A stretch of 64,000 bases of DNA from Anaerolineales bacterium (GTDB taxonomy: Bacteria; Chloroflexota; Anaerolineae; Anaerolineales; UBA11579): positions 1 through 64,000 of the forward strand of contig JAFGDK010000069.1 of NCBI GenBank assembly GCA_016932165.1. Direction: 5' to 3'. Shown here piece by piece: positions 27,501 to 35,694 of this stretch (the first letter of the stretch is position 1; every line of letters starts with the position of its first letter). The notes beneath the pieces were generated by a model. It worked only from the letters and a program-made list of their open reading frames with translations, ran no database searches and had not been told where the DNA came from. The translations under genes were made by a program, and so were the position numbers.

Positions 27501-29822
27501 GGGATGCTGCTGCTGGCTTATCTGAGCTGGCTGGCCGGGTCTGTGGGATTGGGGTACACCAAACCGGTGATTGCGGGTGTCTTCCTGCTTTTGTCTGCCC
27601 TGGGCATCTGGCAGGCTGTTGTGCAGCGGGATGAGCTTACGCGGCTTTTGCGGGCTCGCTGGCGGGAGTTCCTGCGGGTGGAAGTGGTCTTCCTGGCTGC
27701 TTTTCTGCTCGTGCTGCTGGTGCGCTACGGCAACCCTGACCTGTGGCACCCCTACAAGGGCGGTGAGAAACCGATGGATTTCGCCTACTTCAATGCGATC
27801 CTCAAGACAGTGTCTTTCCCGGCCTACGATCCCTGGTATGCCGGCGGTTATATCAACTACTATTATTTTGGATTTGTGTTTGTCGGCACGCTGGTCAAGA
27901 TGCTTGGGATTGTACCCGCTCTGGCTTACAACATCATCCTGCCGACCCTGTTTGCCATGATCTTCACCGGGGCATATTCGGCTGCCGGGAACCTGTACCG
28001 TAAATGGGAGGCGGATCGGGATCACCCTGCTCAGAAGACCATAATCCCAGCCTGGCTGGTGGGCATTGCTGGAGGGCTGATCACAGCCTTCCTGGGCAAT
28101 CTAGGTACCATCCGGATGATCATTGAAGGCTTCCAGCGGCTGGCAGCCCAAGGCGATTTCAGCCGGGAAGCGGCATTTTTCACCAAAGTTGGCTGGACGT
28201 TCTCAGGGTTTGGGCAGCTGCTGAAGGGCACGGGTTTACCCTACGGGATGGCAGAGTTTTACTGGCAGCCCAGCCGGGTGATCCCCGCACTGAATGAACC
28301 GGAACCGATCACCGAGTTTCCCTGGTTCACCACCATCTACGCTGACTTGCACGCCCATTTCATGTCATTGGCCCTGGTCTTCCTGGCGCTGGCCTGGGTG
28401 ATGGCAGTCGTGTTCTCCAAAGCCTGGCAGGGCAGCCGCCGCTGGCAAGTGGTGTGGAGTTTCGCCTTTGCCGGGGTTTCGATTGGTGCGCTGCGCCCAA
28501 CCAATACCTGGGACCTGCCTGCATATCTGGCCCTGGGTGGAGTGGCGGTGATTTTTGCGGCCTTCCGCTATGGGGGCGAATCGCCGCCAATGCGTTTGAA
28601 TGCTGCCCAATGGAAGTGGGGGCAGGCAATCGGCGGTTCGCTGATCCTGATGGTGCTCACTTTCCTTCTCTATCAACCCTTTGCCCGCTGGTATGGGATG
28701 CCTTATAGTCAGGTGATGCTGTGGCGCGGCACACATACCCCGATCAGCTCCTATTTTGTGCATTGGGGGCTGTTCTTGTTCATTTTAGTTTTCTGGATGG
28801 GCTGGGAAACCCGCCAGTGGATGGCGGCCACCCCGCTCTCTGCTTTACGCCGCCTTGAACCGTATCGCGCCTTGATCTATGCTGGAGGCGGGCTGATATT
28901 ACTGGCTATGCTGGTGATGGCAGTCTGGCTCAAGGTGCGCATTCACTTGGTCGCCATGCCGCTGGCGGTTTGGACAGCGGTGCTGCTTTTCCGCAAAGGT
29001 GCCAGCGACAGCAAACGGATGGTGCTCTTTATGACCGGGACCGCCCTGTTCCTGACGATGCTGGTCGAGGTGGTGGTGCTCTCTGGTGATATTGGGCGGA
29101 TGAACACGGTTTTTAAATTTTACCTGCAGGCCTGGGTGTTGTTTGGGGCCAGCAGCGCAGCCGCTTTTGGCTGGACGCTGACTGAAATGCGCCGCTGGCA
29201 GGAGGGCTGGCAGTCTGCCTGGCGGATCGGGTTGGCTTTGCTGGCGCTGGGTGCATTCATGTTCCCGCTGACCGCGACGATGACTAAGGTCCAGGACCGC
29301 ATGTCGGCGCAAGCACCGCATACCCTGGACGGGATGGCTTTTATGATTACCTCTGAGTATCCGGATGAGGGCGGCGTGGTGCAGCTGGATGAAGAATATG
29401 AGGCTATCCGCTGGGCGCAGGAGAATATCACCGGTACCCCGGTGATTGTGGAGGCCAATACACCGCTGTATCGTTGGGGAAGCCGCTTCAGCATCTATAC
29501 CGGTTTACCCACGGTATTGGGCTGGGACTGGCACCAGACACAGCAGCGCGGTTTCAGCCAGGTGACCCGCATTCCAGGGCGGCAGGAAGCCATCCGTATG
29601 TTTTACCTGATGGATGACCGCACCCTCACCGAGGAATTCCTGCGGGAATACCAGGTGGATTACATCATCCTCGGCCAGTTGGAGCGCAATTACTACCCTG
29701 GCGTCGGGCTGGATAAATTCGAGCGCTGGAATGGCGACCTGTGGCAGGAGGTCTTTCGCAATGAAGAGACCGTGATCTACGAGGTGCGGGATGGAGTGCT
29801 TTATGATCGGATGGGAGAGTAA
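24582..29822 (+). CDS. Giant GT39-DUF2298 (Chlor_Arch_YYY) fusion membrane protein
   Basis: A 1746-aa protein with two membrane modules. About residues 25-480 form a GT39-like module with the acidic loop NYLHPDERHLVNVETAL (Asp-Glu near residue 57) and SHFFAVDTYLTLFS. Residues about 480-920 are largely extracytoplasmic and beta-rich. From about 930 to the end is a DUF2298 module, with GEKPMDFAYFNAIL (about 1061), INYYYFGFVFVGT (the YYY motif, about 1091), TIYADLHAHF (about 1251) and RMNTVFKFYLQAWVLFG (about 1505). DUF2298/Chlor_Arch_YYY proteins occur mainly in Chloroflexota and some archaea and have no proven function. It starts 15 nt after the preceding GT39 gene. Confidence 0.85.
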   Translation: MSDQESTLKLANSPARAATRISSRRDLIYDVVMLLLLVAGAVLRLSGIDWASENYLHPDERHLVNVETALSTVKTFGEYWDTANSTLNPHNVGYNFFVYGTLPIFLVRYVSEWLGQIGYSEMMIIGRQLSAIADLFVVLLVYLTASRAFDRRVGLAAGAFSTFTVLQIQISHFFAVDTYLTLFSMLAVYLAVRLATEENPDRGPVFKPWLFVLFGIALGMAVASKINTVPVALVLPLAVWVRISRLDRGEQFDAAWHASGYLIVAALVSLVTFRIFQPYAFSGPGFLGVIPNPKWVDNIRELMRQTNGDFDWPPSIQWARRPLWFSFQNMVLWGMGVPMSVMAWGGFLVAGWQMLKGRWRQFLVMWVWTAFYFGWQSMAFNPTMRYQILVYPVLAIFAGWAVVSLCDWAGKAARAKRIWQIGAAVVGVGSILLTAWWAVAFAGIYTRPITRVAASDWIFHNVPGPLNLQIETEEGVYSQPLPLPYGQIIAYQTAYTTSFMPKQNGLLRQVAYKDVFTGGGEQVVAVTLSEAGGVGLPVYAQSQQAAFDTPDGLLELAFIDENKAILPGDRYYVLEIGLFSGDTPVRLETGSLRLEGVSGTMRLPLTQEPVELQAGGNVHSYSFTTVETVSLLDVSLTLTQGESSLPDEQVFRILLDTDPEFSRPTVSAPVAISGLADGVSREGGIFELEDSLLLESGTLYHLRIENLTEGGSATFQGATLANEGSWDDGLPMPTGGYNGYGGIYPPDMGFDMYNDANPDKLARFLYLLETSEYLTISSSRQWASTTRIPERYPLNVVYYRNLLGCPEERTIEWCYNVAEPGMFEGNLGFELIRTFQSDPEFAGLRINDQFAEEAFTVYDHPKVFVFKKQAGYDHAAVTEILSQVDFDNVIRLTPKQAGEFKSLLLSEPARARQREAGTWSELFDSDAWYNRSGIGAVALWYLALTVLGWAVFPLVRKALPGLPDNGYPLVRTAGMLLLAYLSWLAGSVGLGYTKPVIAGVFLLLSALGIWQAVVQRDELTRLLRARWREFLRVEVVFLAAFLLVLLVRYGNPDLWHPYKGGEKPMDFAYFNAILKTVSFPAYDPWYAGGYINYYYFGFVFVGTLVKMLGIVPALAYNIILPTLFAMIFTGAYSAAGNLYRKWEADRDHPAQKTIIPAWLVGIAGGLITAFLGNLGTIRMIIEGFQRLAAQGDFSREAAFFTKVGWTFSGFGQLLKGTGLPYGMAEFYWQPSRVIPALNEPEPITEFPWFTTIYADLHAHFMSLALVFLALAWVMAVVFSKAWQGSRRWQVVWSFAFAGVSIGALRPTNTWDLPAYLALGGVAVIFAAFRYGGESPPMRLNAAQWKWGQAIGGSLILMVLTFLLYQPFARWYGMPYSQVMLWRGTHTPISSYFVHWGLFLFILVFWMGWETRQWMAATPLSALRRLEPYRALIYAGGGLILLAMLVMAVWLKVRIHLVAMPLAVWTAVLLFRKGASDSKRMVLFMTGTALFLTMLVEVVVLSGDIGRMNTVFKFYLQAWVLFGASSAAAFGWTLTEMRRWQEGWQSAWRIGLALLALGAFMFPLTATMTKVQDRMSAQAPHTLDGMAFMITSEYPDEGGVVQLDEEYEAIRWAQENITGTPVIVEANTPLYRWGSRFSIYTGLPTVLGWDWHQTQQRGFSQVTRIPGRQEAIRMFYLMDDRTLTEEFLREYQVDYIILGQLERNYYPGVGLDKFERWNGDLWQEVFRNEETVIYEVRDGVLYDRMGE

Positions 29823-29828
29823 GCCCCT

Positions 29829-32318
29829 ATGATCTGGTTAGCGCCGGTTTTTTGGTATTTGTTGGTCAGTGCGGTTGGGGTGGGGGTATTTCCGCTGGCC
29901 TTCCGCTTCTTTCCCGGGCTCCCAGACCGCGGTTTTGCTGTCAGCCGGGCGCTGGGTTTGCTATTGTGGGGGTACATTTTCTGGCTGCTGAGCTCACTGG
30001 GAATCCTGGTCAATACCACCGGCGGGATTGTGGCTGCGCTGTTAATCGTGGCCGCAGGCAGCTATCTGGCCTGGCGCAAGGTGGACAAAGCAGCATTTAA
30101 AACCTGGCTGGAGGAGAAACGCAAAACCCTGATGGCTGTAGAGATTGTCTTTGTGCTCAGCTTTGTCTTCCTGCTGATCTTTCGCGGCATGGAGCCGGCC
30201 ATCCTCGGTACGGAAAAGCCAATGGAACTGGCCTTCATCAATGCGATCCTGCGCTCCCCACAGATGCCACCGCTGGACCCCTGGCTGGCAGATTATGCCA
30301 TCTCATATTATTACTTCGGCTATGTCCTCGTAGCTATGCTGGCCAAGGTTACCGGGGTCAGCGGTGGTGTGGCGTTCAATCTGGGTCTATCTTTGGTGTT
30401 CGCCCTGGGGGCGGCTGGGGCTTACGGAATTTTGCACAACCTGCTGGCAGCTCTGCCGGATGAGCGCAAACCGAACCTGGTTGCGCTTCCCCTTCTGGGG
30501 CCGGTGTTTGTCTTCATTCTCAGCAATGTGGAGGGCTTCCTGGAATTCATCCACGGGCGCGGCGTATTCTGGCAGCAGTTGCCAGATGGTGTTTGGAGGT
30601 CAGCTTTCTGGTCCTGGGTCAATCTGGATAACCTCAAAATGCCCCCGCCAGAGAATACGGCTCCCGGCCAGCTGCGCCACTGGTGGTGGTGGCGGGCTTC
30701 CCGGGTGGTAGCCGATTTTGATTTCTACGGAAACTTCCGCGAGGTGATTGACGAGTTCCCATTCTTCTCGTTCCTGCTCGGAGACCTGCACCCGCATGTG
30801 TTGGTGATCCCGTTTGTGATGCTGGCCCTGGCTTTCAGCCTGAATATGTTCCTGCAGCCTGTTCCGGAAGAAGACCGCCGCTTTCGATTGTTCCGGTTCG
30901 ATTATTTATTCCGCAGCGAGACCTTTTTGCTGGGGGTAGTCATCTTTGGTGGTTTGGGCTTCTTGAATGTATGGGACTTCCCCTGGTATGTGGTGGTCTT
31001 TGCAAGCGCTCATCTGCTGCGCAAGTCTGAGCGGGAGGGCTGGGCGCTGGACCGCCTGCTGGAGTTTGGGGTGATTATCCTGGCCTTTGGGTTGTTTGGG
31101 GTGGTCGCTTATCTACCGTTTTACATCAGTTTCTCCTCCCAGGCTGGCGGGATTTTGCCGAATGTGATCAACCCGACCCGCGGCATCCACCTTTGGATCA
31201 TGTTTGGCACTTTGTTCCTGCCGTTATTCTCGTTTCTCTTCTACCTGGCTGGCGGCCGCAAGAAGCCAGGCAGCGTGGTTAAAGGGGTAGGGCTGGCAAT
31301 GGCTGGGGTGCTGCTCTTGTTTGGAGTTTCACTGCTGCTTGCCAATCTGCTTGCCAACCAGACCGTGATCATTGGGGGGGCAGAAGTTCGTCCATTCTTA
31401 CAGATGCATGGGGTCTCTAATTTGGCGGAACTTCTGGGCGAAGGAATTAACCGGCGCCGGGCATCAATTTTCAGCTTAATCACCCTTACCAGTTTGCTGG
31501 GGTTGGCCTTGAGGGCGGTCTGGCCGGAATCGAATGCCGGAGATGCGGAAGCCAATCAAAGCCTGCCTGCCCCGCACCGATTTGTTGTCGTCATGATTGT
31601 GGTGGGCAGTTTGTTGGTGATTGTGCCGGAGTTTGTTTACCTGCGAGACTTGTTCCAAACCCGGATGAATACGGTCTTCAAGTTCTATTATCAGGGCTGG
31701 ATTTTGTGGGCGCTGGCGGCTGCGTATGGAAGTGCGGTGATGTTCCAGGCGCCCCAAAAGAGGCTTAGCGGGAAGATTTATCCGGCAGTGTTTGTGATCG
31801 CCTTGCTGGTAGGGCTGACCTATCCGGCGATGGGCATCCACACCCGGGTCTCCACATTTTTGTCCAACCCGGATGCCAAACTGGAACTTGACGGCACGGC
31901 GAATAACTATTATCTCAGCGCTGAGGAACAGGCTGCGGTGGAATGGCTGATTCAAGCTCCGACTGGCACTTTGGCAGAGGCAATCCATCCTCAGGGAGGC
32001 AGCTACACTCACTTTGCCCGCATCTCGATGAACTCCGGCCAGCCGGCGGTGTTGGGTTGGGTCGGTCATGAAGGCCAATGGCGCGGCGGAGATGAAGAAA
32101 TGGGTTCCCGCCAGTTGGATATCGAGCGTCTTTACCAAACTGCTTCCTGGCAGGATGCTTCACGGATCATTGATGAGTACAAGATTACTTATATTGTGGT
32201 TGGCAATCTTGAAAGAAGCACCTACGCCCTGGATGAAGACAAATTCACCCGCAACCTACCAGCGGTATTCCAGCAGGGCAGCATCACGATCTACCACACT
32301 GGCGTGCCGGGTGAGTGA
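29829..32318 (+). CDS. DUF2298 (Chlor_Arch_YYY) membrane protein
   Basis: An 829-aa polytopic protein equivalent to the C-terminal module of its 1746-aa neighbour. Shared signatures are TEKPMELAFINAIL (about residue 127), ISYYYFGYVLVAM (about 160), LLGDLHPHVLVIPF (about 317) and RMNTVFKFYYQGWILW (about 611). The conserved acidic, His and Tyr residues on presumed outer loops suggest a GT-C-like enzyme, but no reaction is known. It begins 6 nt after the fusion gene. The C-terminal soluble part (about 690-829) resembles the end of the fusion protein (EYKITYIVVGNLERSTY against EYQVDYIILGQLERNYY), so the two are paralogues. Confidence 0.85.
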   Translation: MIWLAPVFWYLLVSAVGVGVFPLAFRFFPGLPDRGFAVSRALGLLLWGYIFWLLSSLGILVNTTGGIVAALLIVAAGSYLAWRKVDKAAFKTWLEEKRKTLMAVEIVFVLSFVFLLIFRGMEPAILGTEKPMELAFINAILRSPQMPPLDPWLADYAISYYYFGYVLVAMLAKVTGVSGGVAFNLGLSLVFALGAAGAYGILHNLLAALPDERKPNLVALPLLGPVFVFILSNVEGFLEFIHGRGVFWQQLPDGVWRSAFWSWVNLDNLKMPPPENTAPGQLRHWWWWRASRVVADFDFYGNFREVIDEFPFFSFLLGDLHPHVLVIPFVMLALAFSLNMFLQPVPEEDRRFRLFRFDYLFRSETFLLGVVIFGGLGFLNVWDFPWYVVVFASAHLLRKSEREGWALDRLLEFGVIILAFGLFGVVAYLPFYISFSSQAGGILPNVINPTRGIHLWIMFGTLFLPLFSFLFYLAGGRKKPGSVVKGVGLAMAGVLLLFGVSLLLANLLANQTVIIGGAEVRPFLQMHGVSNLAELLGEGINRRRASIFSLITLTSLLGLALRAVWPESNAGDAEANQSLPAPHRFVVVMIVVGSLLVIVPEFVYLRDLFQTRMNTVFKFYYQGWILWALAAAYGSAVMFQAPQKRLSGKIYPAVFVIALLVGLTYPAMGIHTRVSTFLSNPDAKLELDGTANNYYLSAEEQAAVEWLIQAPTGTLAEAIHPQGGSYTHFARISMNSGQPAVLGWVGHEGQWRGGDEEMGSRQLDIERLYQTASWQDASRIIDEYKITYIVVGNLERSTYALDEDKFTRNLPAVFQQGSITIYHTGVPGE

Positions 32319-32342
32319 GAGGGCTTGGTTACACGATAGGAT

Positions 32343-34121
32343 ATGCCGATGGAAGTGAAAACAGAGTTTAAGAGAGGTTGGTCGCCCACGCTTGAGCAGC
32401 TGCTCTATTTATTGGCCTTTGTGATCGCATTGGTCATGCGTCTTGCTGCCCTAGGACAGCACCATCTCTCCGAATTAGAAGCGGGATATGCCTTGCAAGC
32501 ATTCCAGGTGGCGCAGGGAGACGAACTTCAAATGCTGGGCCATCCGGCTTACATCCAATTGACCGGTTTGCTGTTCTACTTGTTCGGCAGTGGTGAAGTC
32601 CTCGCCCGGTTGCTTCCCGCGCTGGCGGGCAGTTTTGTGGTCTTGCTGCCGTACATTGTGCGTGAATTTGTTGACCCGCGCGCGGCTCTCGTGGCAGCGT
32701 TTGGTCTGGCGCTGGACCCGATCTCGGTGGCAGTTTCTCGTCAGGCAGGCAGTCCGGCCATGGCGCTTGGATTTTTAGGGCTGGCGGTCTTCTTCTGGCA
32801 GCGCAAGCGCCCACTTGTGGCGGGTTTCTTTGCCGGTTTGCTGCTTCTCTCTGGGATTTCTTTTGTATTTGGGCTTGTTTCTGTGCTGGCTGCCTGGCTG
32901 GTGATCCGATTTGCAACCGATTTCAAGCTGAAGCTGCAGATTGAGTCTGAGGAGCGCAATTTGATCCTTGGGGGGGTTGGGATTGCACTTGTTTCAGTGG
33001 GAACCTTGTTTGCCCTTGAACTTCAGGGACTGGCGGCCCTGGCGCAGGCTGTTGCGGATTATTTCGCTGGCTGGTTTAGTTCCGCCGGCGCACAGCAACC
33101 CCTTGCAGTTTTATTTGAGTTGATCGTCTATCAGCCGCTGGGATTGCTGTTTGCTGCCTTCTTGTGGCTCAACCGGGCCAGGAACAGCGAGGCAGTCAAT
33201 ATCTTGCTGACGGTGCTATTCCTGGTGATCATCGGGTTGATTCTGCTCTACTCGGCTCGCCAGGCCTGGATGCTGATCTGGGCAGCCGTGCCGCTTTGGC
33301 TTTTGGCAGGCCAGTTTGTGGGGGAGTATCTCTCTCTACCCGAAGAGCCTGACGGCATGCTGGTGTGGGGCGGGGCGGTATTCTATTTGGTTTTACTGGT
33401 GTATTGGTGGATGAATCTCGCCCAGCTTACTACGGAAATTGGCCTGGTGCGTCCCGATGGTGTCAGCCTTTGGGAGTTGATCAGGATTGACCCGGTTTCC
33501 CGGGCATATTTTGTGCGTTTGCTGGTGACGATCCTGATCCCGGTGCTGATCGCGGTGATGATCGCTTTGATCTCCTGGGGTTGGACTGAAGATGCGGCCA
33601 TCCGCGGGGCAGTTTGGGGAGTGGGATTCTTTCTGTTTTTCTATGGGCTTATGGCGGCCTGGGGATTTTCAGCCCCGCCGGAAGAATTGGCTGCCGAACT
33701 TTGGGTGCAGGGGCCGTCTGTCGGCTACACAGAGGAATTAATGGATGCAATTGAAGAAGCTTCTGTGCAGATCACCGGAACCAAGTATGAGCTGGAAATG
33801 GTGTACCAGATTGATTCTCGCCTGGTGGACTGGCTGCTGCGAGGTTTTCCTAATGCGGTTTATAGTCCCCAGCTTGCTGCCGGTGATCTGCCGGATGTCA
33901 TTCTGAATCAAAATCTTGGGTTCATAGAGGGGGATAACGGCGATCTGTATGGCGGCCAGCATTTTGTGTTACAACTTGAACGCGCCTGGAGCAATCAGGT
34001 GGTACCGCCTGATTTTGGCCGCTGGCTGGTTTACCGCCAGGCCCCGGTGGAAAAGGATTGGGCATACCTGTGGACAAGGGCGGATCGTTTCCCATTGTAT
34101 GAACTTGCACCAGTAGAGTAA
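32343..34121 (+). CDS. GT39-like membrane protein, Agl23-type
   Basis: A 592-aa polytopic membrane protein of the mannosyltransferase superfamily. It resembles the set annotated as flippase activity-associated Agl23, which is usually found beside DUF2298 proteins. The first external loop has HHLSELEAGYALQAFQVAQ and GHPAYIQLTGLLFYLFG. YREFVDPRAALVA-like and GSPAMALGFLGLAVFFW stretches match the superfamily pattern. The C-terminal 130 residues are soluble. Two ATGs (32343 and 32349) are possible, and the weak AGGAT fits the second slightly better. It ends the glycan block, with a cmk promoter embedded at its stop codon. Confidence 0.75.
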   Translation: MPMEVKTEFKRGWSPTLEQLLYLLAFVIALVMRLAALGQHHLSELEAGYALQAFQVAQGDELQMLGHPAYIQLTGLLFYLFGSGEVLARLLPALAGSFVVLLPYIVREFVDPRAALVAAFGLALDPISVAVSRQAGSPAMALGFLGLAVFFWQRKRPLVAGFFAGLLLLSGISFVFGLVSVLAAWLVIRFATDFKLKLQIESEERNLILGGVGIALVSVGTLFALELQGLAALAQAVADYFAGWFSSAGAQQPLAVLFELIVYQPLGLLFAAFLWLNRARNSEAVNILLTVLFLVIIGLILLYSARQAWMLIWAAVPLWLLAGQFVGEYLSLPEEPDGMLVWGGAVFYLVLLVYWWMNLAQLTTEIGLVRPDGVSLWELIRIDPVSRAYFVRLLVTILIPVLIAVMIALISWGWTEDAAIRGAVWGVGFFLFFYGLMAAWGFSAPPEELAAELWVQGPSVGYTEELMDAIEEASVQITGTKYELEMVYQIDSRLVDWLLRGFPNAVYSPQLAAGDLPDVILNQNLGFIEGDNGDLYGGQHFVLQLERAWSNQVVPPDFGRWLVYRQAPVEKDWAYLWTRADRFPLYELAPVE

Positions 34122-34124
34122 AAT
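34095..34124 (+). promoter_or_regulatory. cmk-plsC promoter
   Basis: TTGTAT (34095-34100), an 18-bp spacer and TAAAAT (34119-34124) overlap the stop codon of the preceding gene. The predicted leader to the cmk ATG is about 28 nt. Confidence 0.5.
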
Positions 34125-34159
34125 ACAGCTTTGAAGTTCCAATCTGAAAGAGAAACTTG

Positions 34160-34858
34160 ATGAGTGACGATTTGCGCGTGAATACAATCGCTGTGGATGG
34201 CCCGGCAGCTTCCGGAAAATCTACTGCGGGGCAGTTGGTGGCCAGAGAGCTGGGATACCTCTTTTTTGATACAGGTGTGATGTACCGGGCAATAACCCTG
34301 GCAGCCCTGGAGGCCGGAGTTTCTGTTTTTGATGAGCTGGGGTGCACTAAACTGGCAGAAGAGACCCAGATTGATGTGCAGCCCCCCTCGATTGAAGATG
34401 GCCGTCTGAATGATATCCTGATTGATGGCGTGGATAAAACCTGGGATATTCGCACCCCAGAAGTGGATGCCAATGTATCCGAGGTTTCCACCTATGCGGG
34501 TGTCCGGTCTGCCTTAACTGCCCAGCAGCGCAAGATCGGAGTGCGCGGTCGGGTGATTATGGTGGGGCGTGATATCGGAACCGTGGTGATGCCGGATGCG
34601 ATTTTGAAAATCTATCTGGATGCTTCTGCCGAGGAACGGGCTGGGCGCCGGCATCATGAGCGAATTGAACGCGGCGAGGAATCAGATTTTGAGCAGGTGC
34701 TCTCGATTGTGCAGAAGCGCGATCAGATTGATTCGAGCCGGGAGGTGGCCCCGCTTTGTGCCGCGGAGGATGCAGTGGTGATCAATTCTGATCAGATGAG
34801 CATCGAAGAGGTCTTTGAGGCGATCATGCAGTTGGTAAGGGAAGCGGGATTGGCATGA
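34160..34858 (+). CDS. cmk: Cytidylate kinase
   Basis: This kinase phosphorylates CMP and dCMP to the diphosphates. The 232-aa length is normal for bacterial CMP kinase. It has the P-loop AVDGPAASGKSTAGQLVA, the CMP-binding YLFFDTGVMYRAITL, the VRSALTAQQRKIG helix, GRDIGTVVMPDA and the lid region EERAGRRHHER. ATG at 34160 is used; the TTG just before it adds only one residue. GAAAGAGAAA precedes it. Its TGA overlaps the plsC ATG (ATGA), so cmk and plsC form an operon linking nucleotide and phospholipid synthesis, a common bacterial pairing. Confidence 0.95.
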   Translation: MSDDLRVNTIAVDGPAASGKSTAGQLVARELGYLFFDTGVMYRAITLAALEAGVSVFDELGCTKLAEETQIDVQPPSIEDGRLNDILIDGVDKTWDIRTPEVDANVSEVSTYAGVRSALTAQQRKIGVRGRVIMVGRDIGTVVMPDAILKIYLDASAEERAGRRHHERIERGEESDFEQVLSIVQKRDQIDSSREVAPLCAAEDAVVINSDQMSIEEVFEAIMQLVREAGLA

Positions 34859-35550
34859 CCGAGGTGTTCACCGTTTCCCGAGTGCAGACGCTGAAGCGGC
34901 GCGTGCTGCGAATGGTCATCCAGGTAATTTTTAAGCTGCTCTTCAAGGTGAAAATTTCTGGTTTAGAGCATGTGCCGGTAGGTGAAGCTTATGTGATTGC
35001 GTCTAACCATGTCTCTCATTATGAACCACCGCTGCTGATGTCCTTTTGGCCGGAGATTCCGGAGGCATTGGCTGGGCATGATGTTTGGGATCGGCGGTAC
35101 ACTGGAATTTTCCCGCGCATTTTTGGCGCGATCCCTGTGAGGCGGGGGGAATACGACCGCCAGGTGATCGAGACGACAATCAATGTGTTAACCTCGGGCC
35201 GCCCGGTGTTGATCGCACCTGAAGGCGGGCGTTCGAATACGCCGGGGATGCGCCGGGCAAAACCTGGGATTGCTTATCTGATCGACCGGGCGAAAGTGCC
35301 GGTTTTGCCGGTAGCCATTCTGGGGACGCGTAACGATTCACTCAATCAGGCGCTCAAGTTCAAGCGCCCGGTATTGGAGATGCGTATCGGGGAACCGTTC
35401 ATCATCCCGGAGATCGGCGGGAAGGGGGAGGAGCGCCGAGAGGCGCGCCAGAGATGGGCTGATGAGATCATGCTGCGGATTGCCTCCATGCTGCCGGAGG
35501 AATATCACGGCGTTTATGCCGGGCAGGTGAAGAGTTATCCAGAATCTTAG
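34855..35550 (+). CDS. plsC: 1-acyl-sn-glycerol-3-phosphate acyltransferase (PlsC family)
   Basis: A 231-aa membrane-associated acyltransferase that converts lysophosphatidate to phosphatidate. It has the catalytic NHVSHYEPPLL (the H-x4-D/E motif, here with Glu), the substrate-binding GAIPVRRGEYDRQ, and APEGGRSNTPGMRRAKPGI (motif III, EGGRS in place of EGTRS), then VPVLPVAILGT (motif IV). One N-terminal hydrophobic helix (about 15-30) probably anchors it. It overlaps cmk by 4 nt and ends the operon. Confidence 0.9.
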   Translation: MTEVFTVSRVQTLKRRVLRMVIQVIFKLLFKVKISGLEHVPVGEAYVIASNHVSHYEPPLLMSFWPEIPEALAGHDVWDRRYTGIFPRIFGAIPVRRGEYDRQVIETTINVLTSGRPVLIAPEGGRSNTPGMRRAKPGIAYLIDRAKVPVLPVAILGTRNDSLNQALKFKRPVLEMRIGEPFIIPEIGGKGEERREARQRWADEIMLRIASMLPEEYHGVYAGQVKSYPES

Positions 35551-35613
35551 GGTGGGGTTGGCTGGGGGGGCTACGGACTGCGATTTGTTCTAACCGCCTT
35601 GCCTTGCCGTTAT

Positions 35614-35644
35614 TTGTGCATGAAAAGCACCTGAATGCTATAAT
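35614..35644 (+). promoter_or_regulatory. Promoter of the histidine kinase gene
   Basis: A consensus TATAAT at 35639-35644 is preceded by TTGTGC at 35614-35619 (19-bp spacer). The predicted leader is about 44 nt. Confidence 0.5.
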
Positions 35645-35694
35645 CACAGTTCAGATCAACGCTTCGTGAATAGGATTTGCGTTGGGGTGATACT

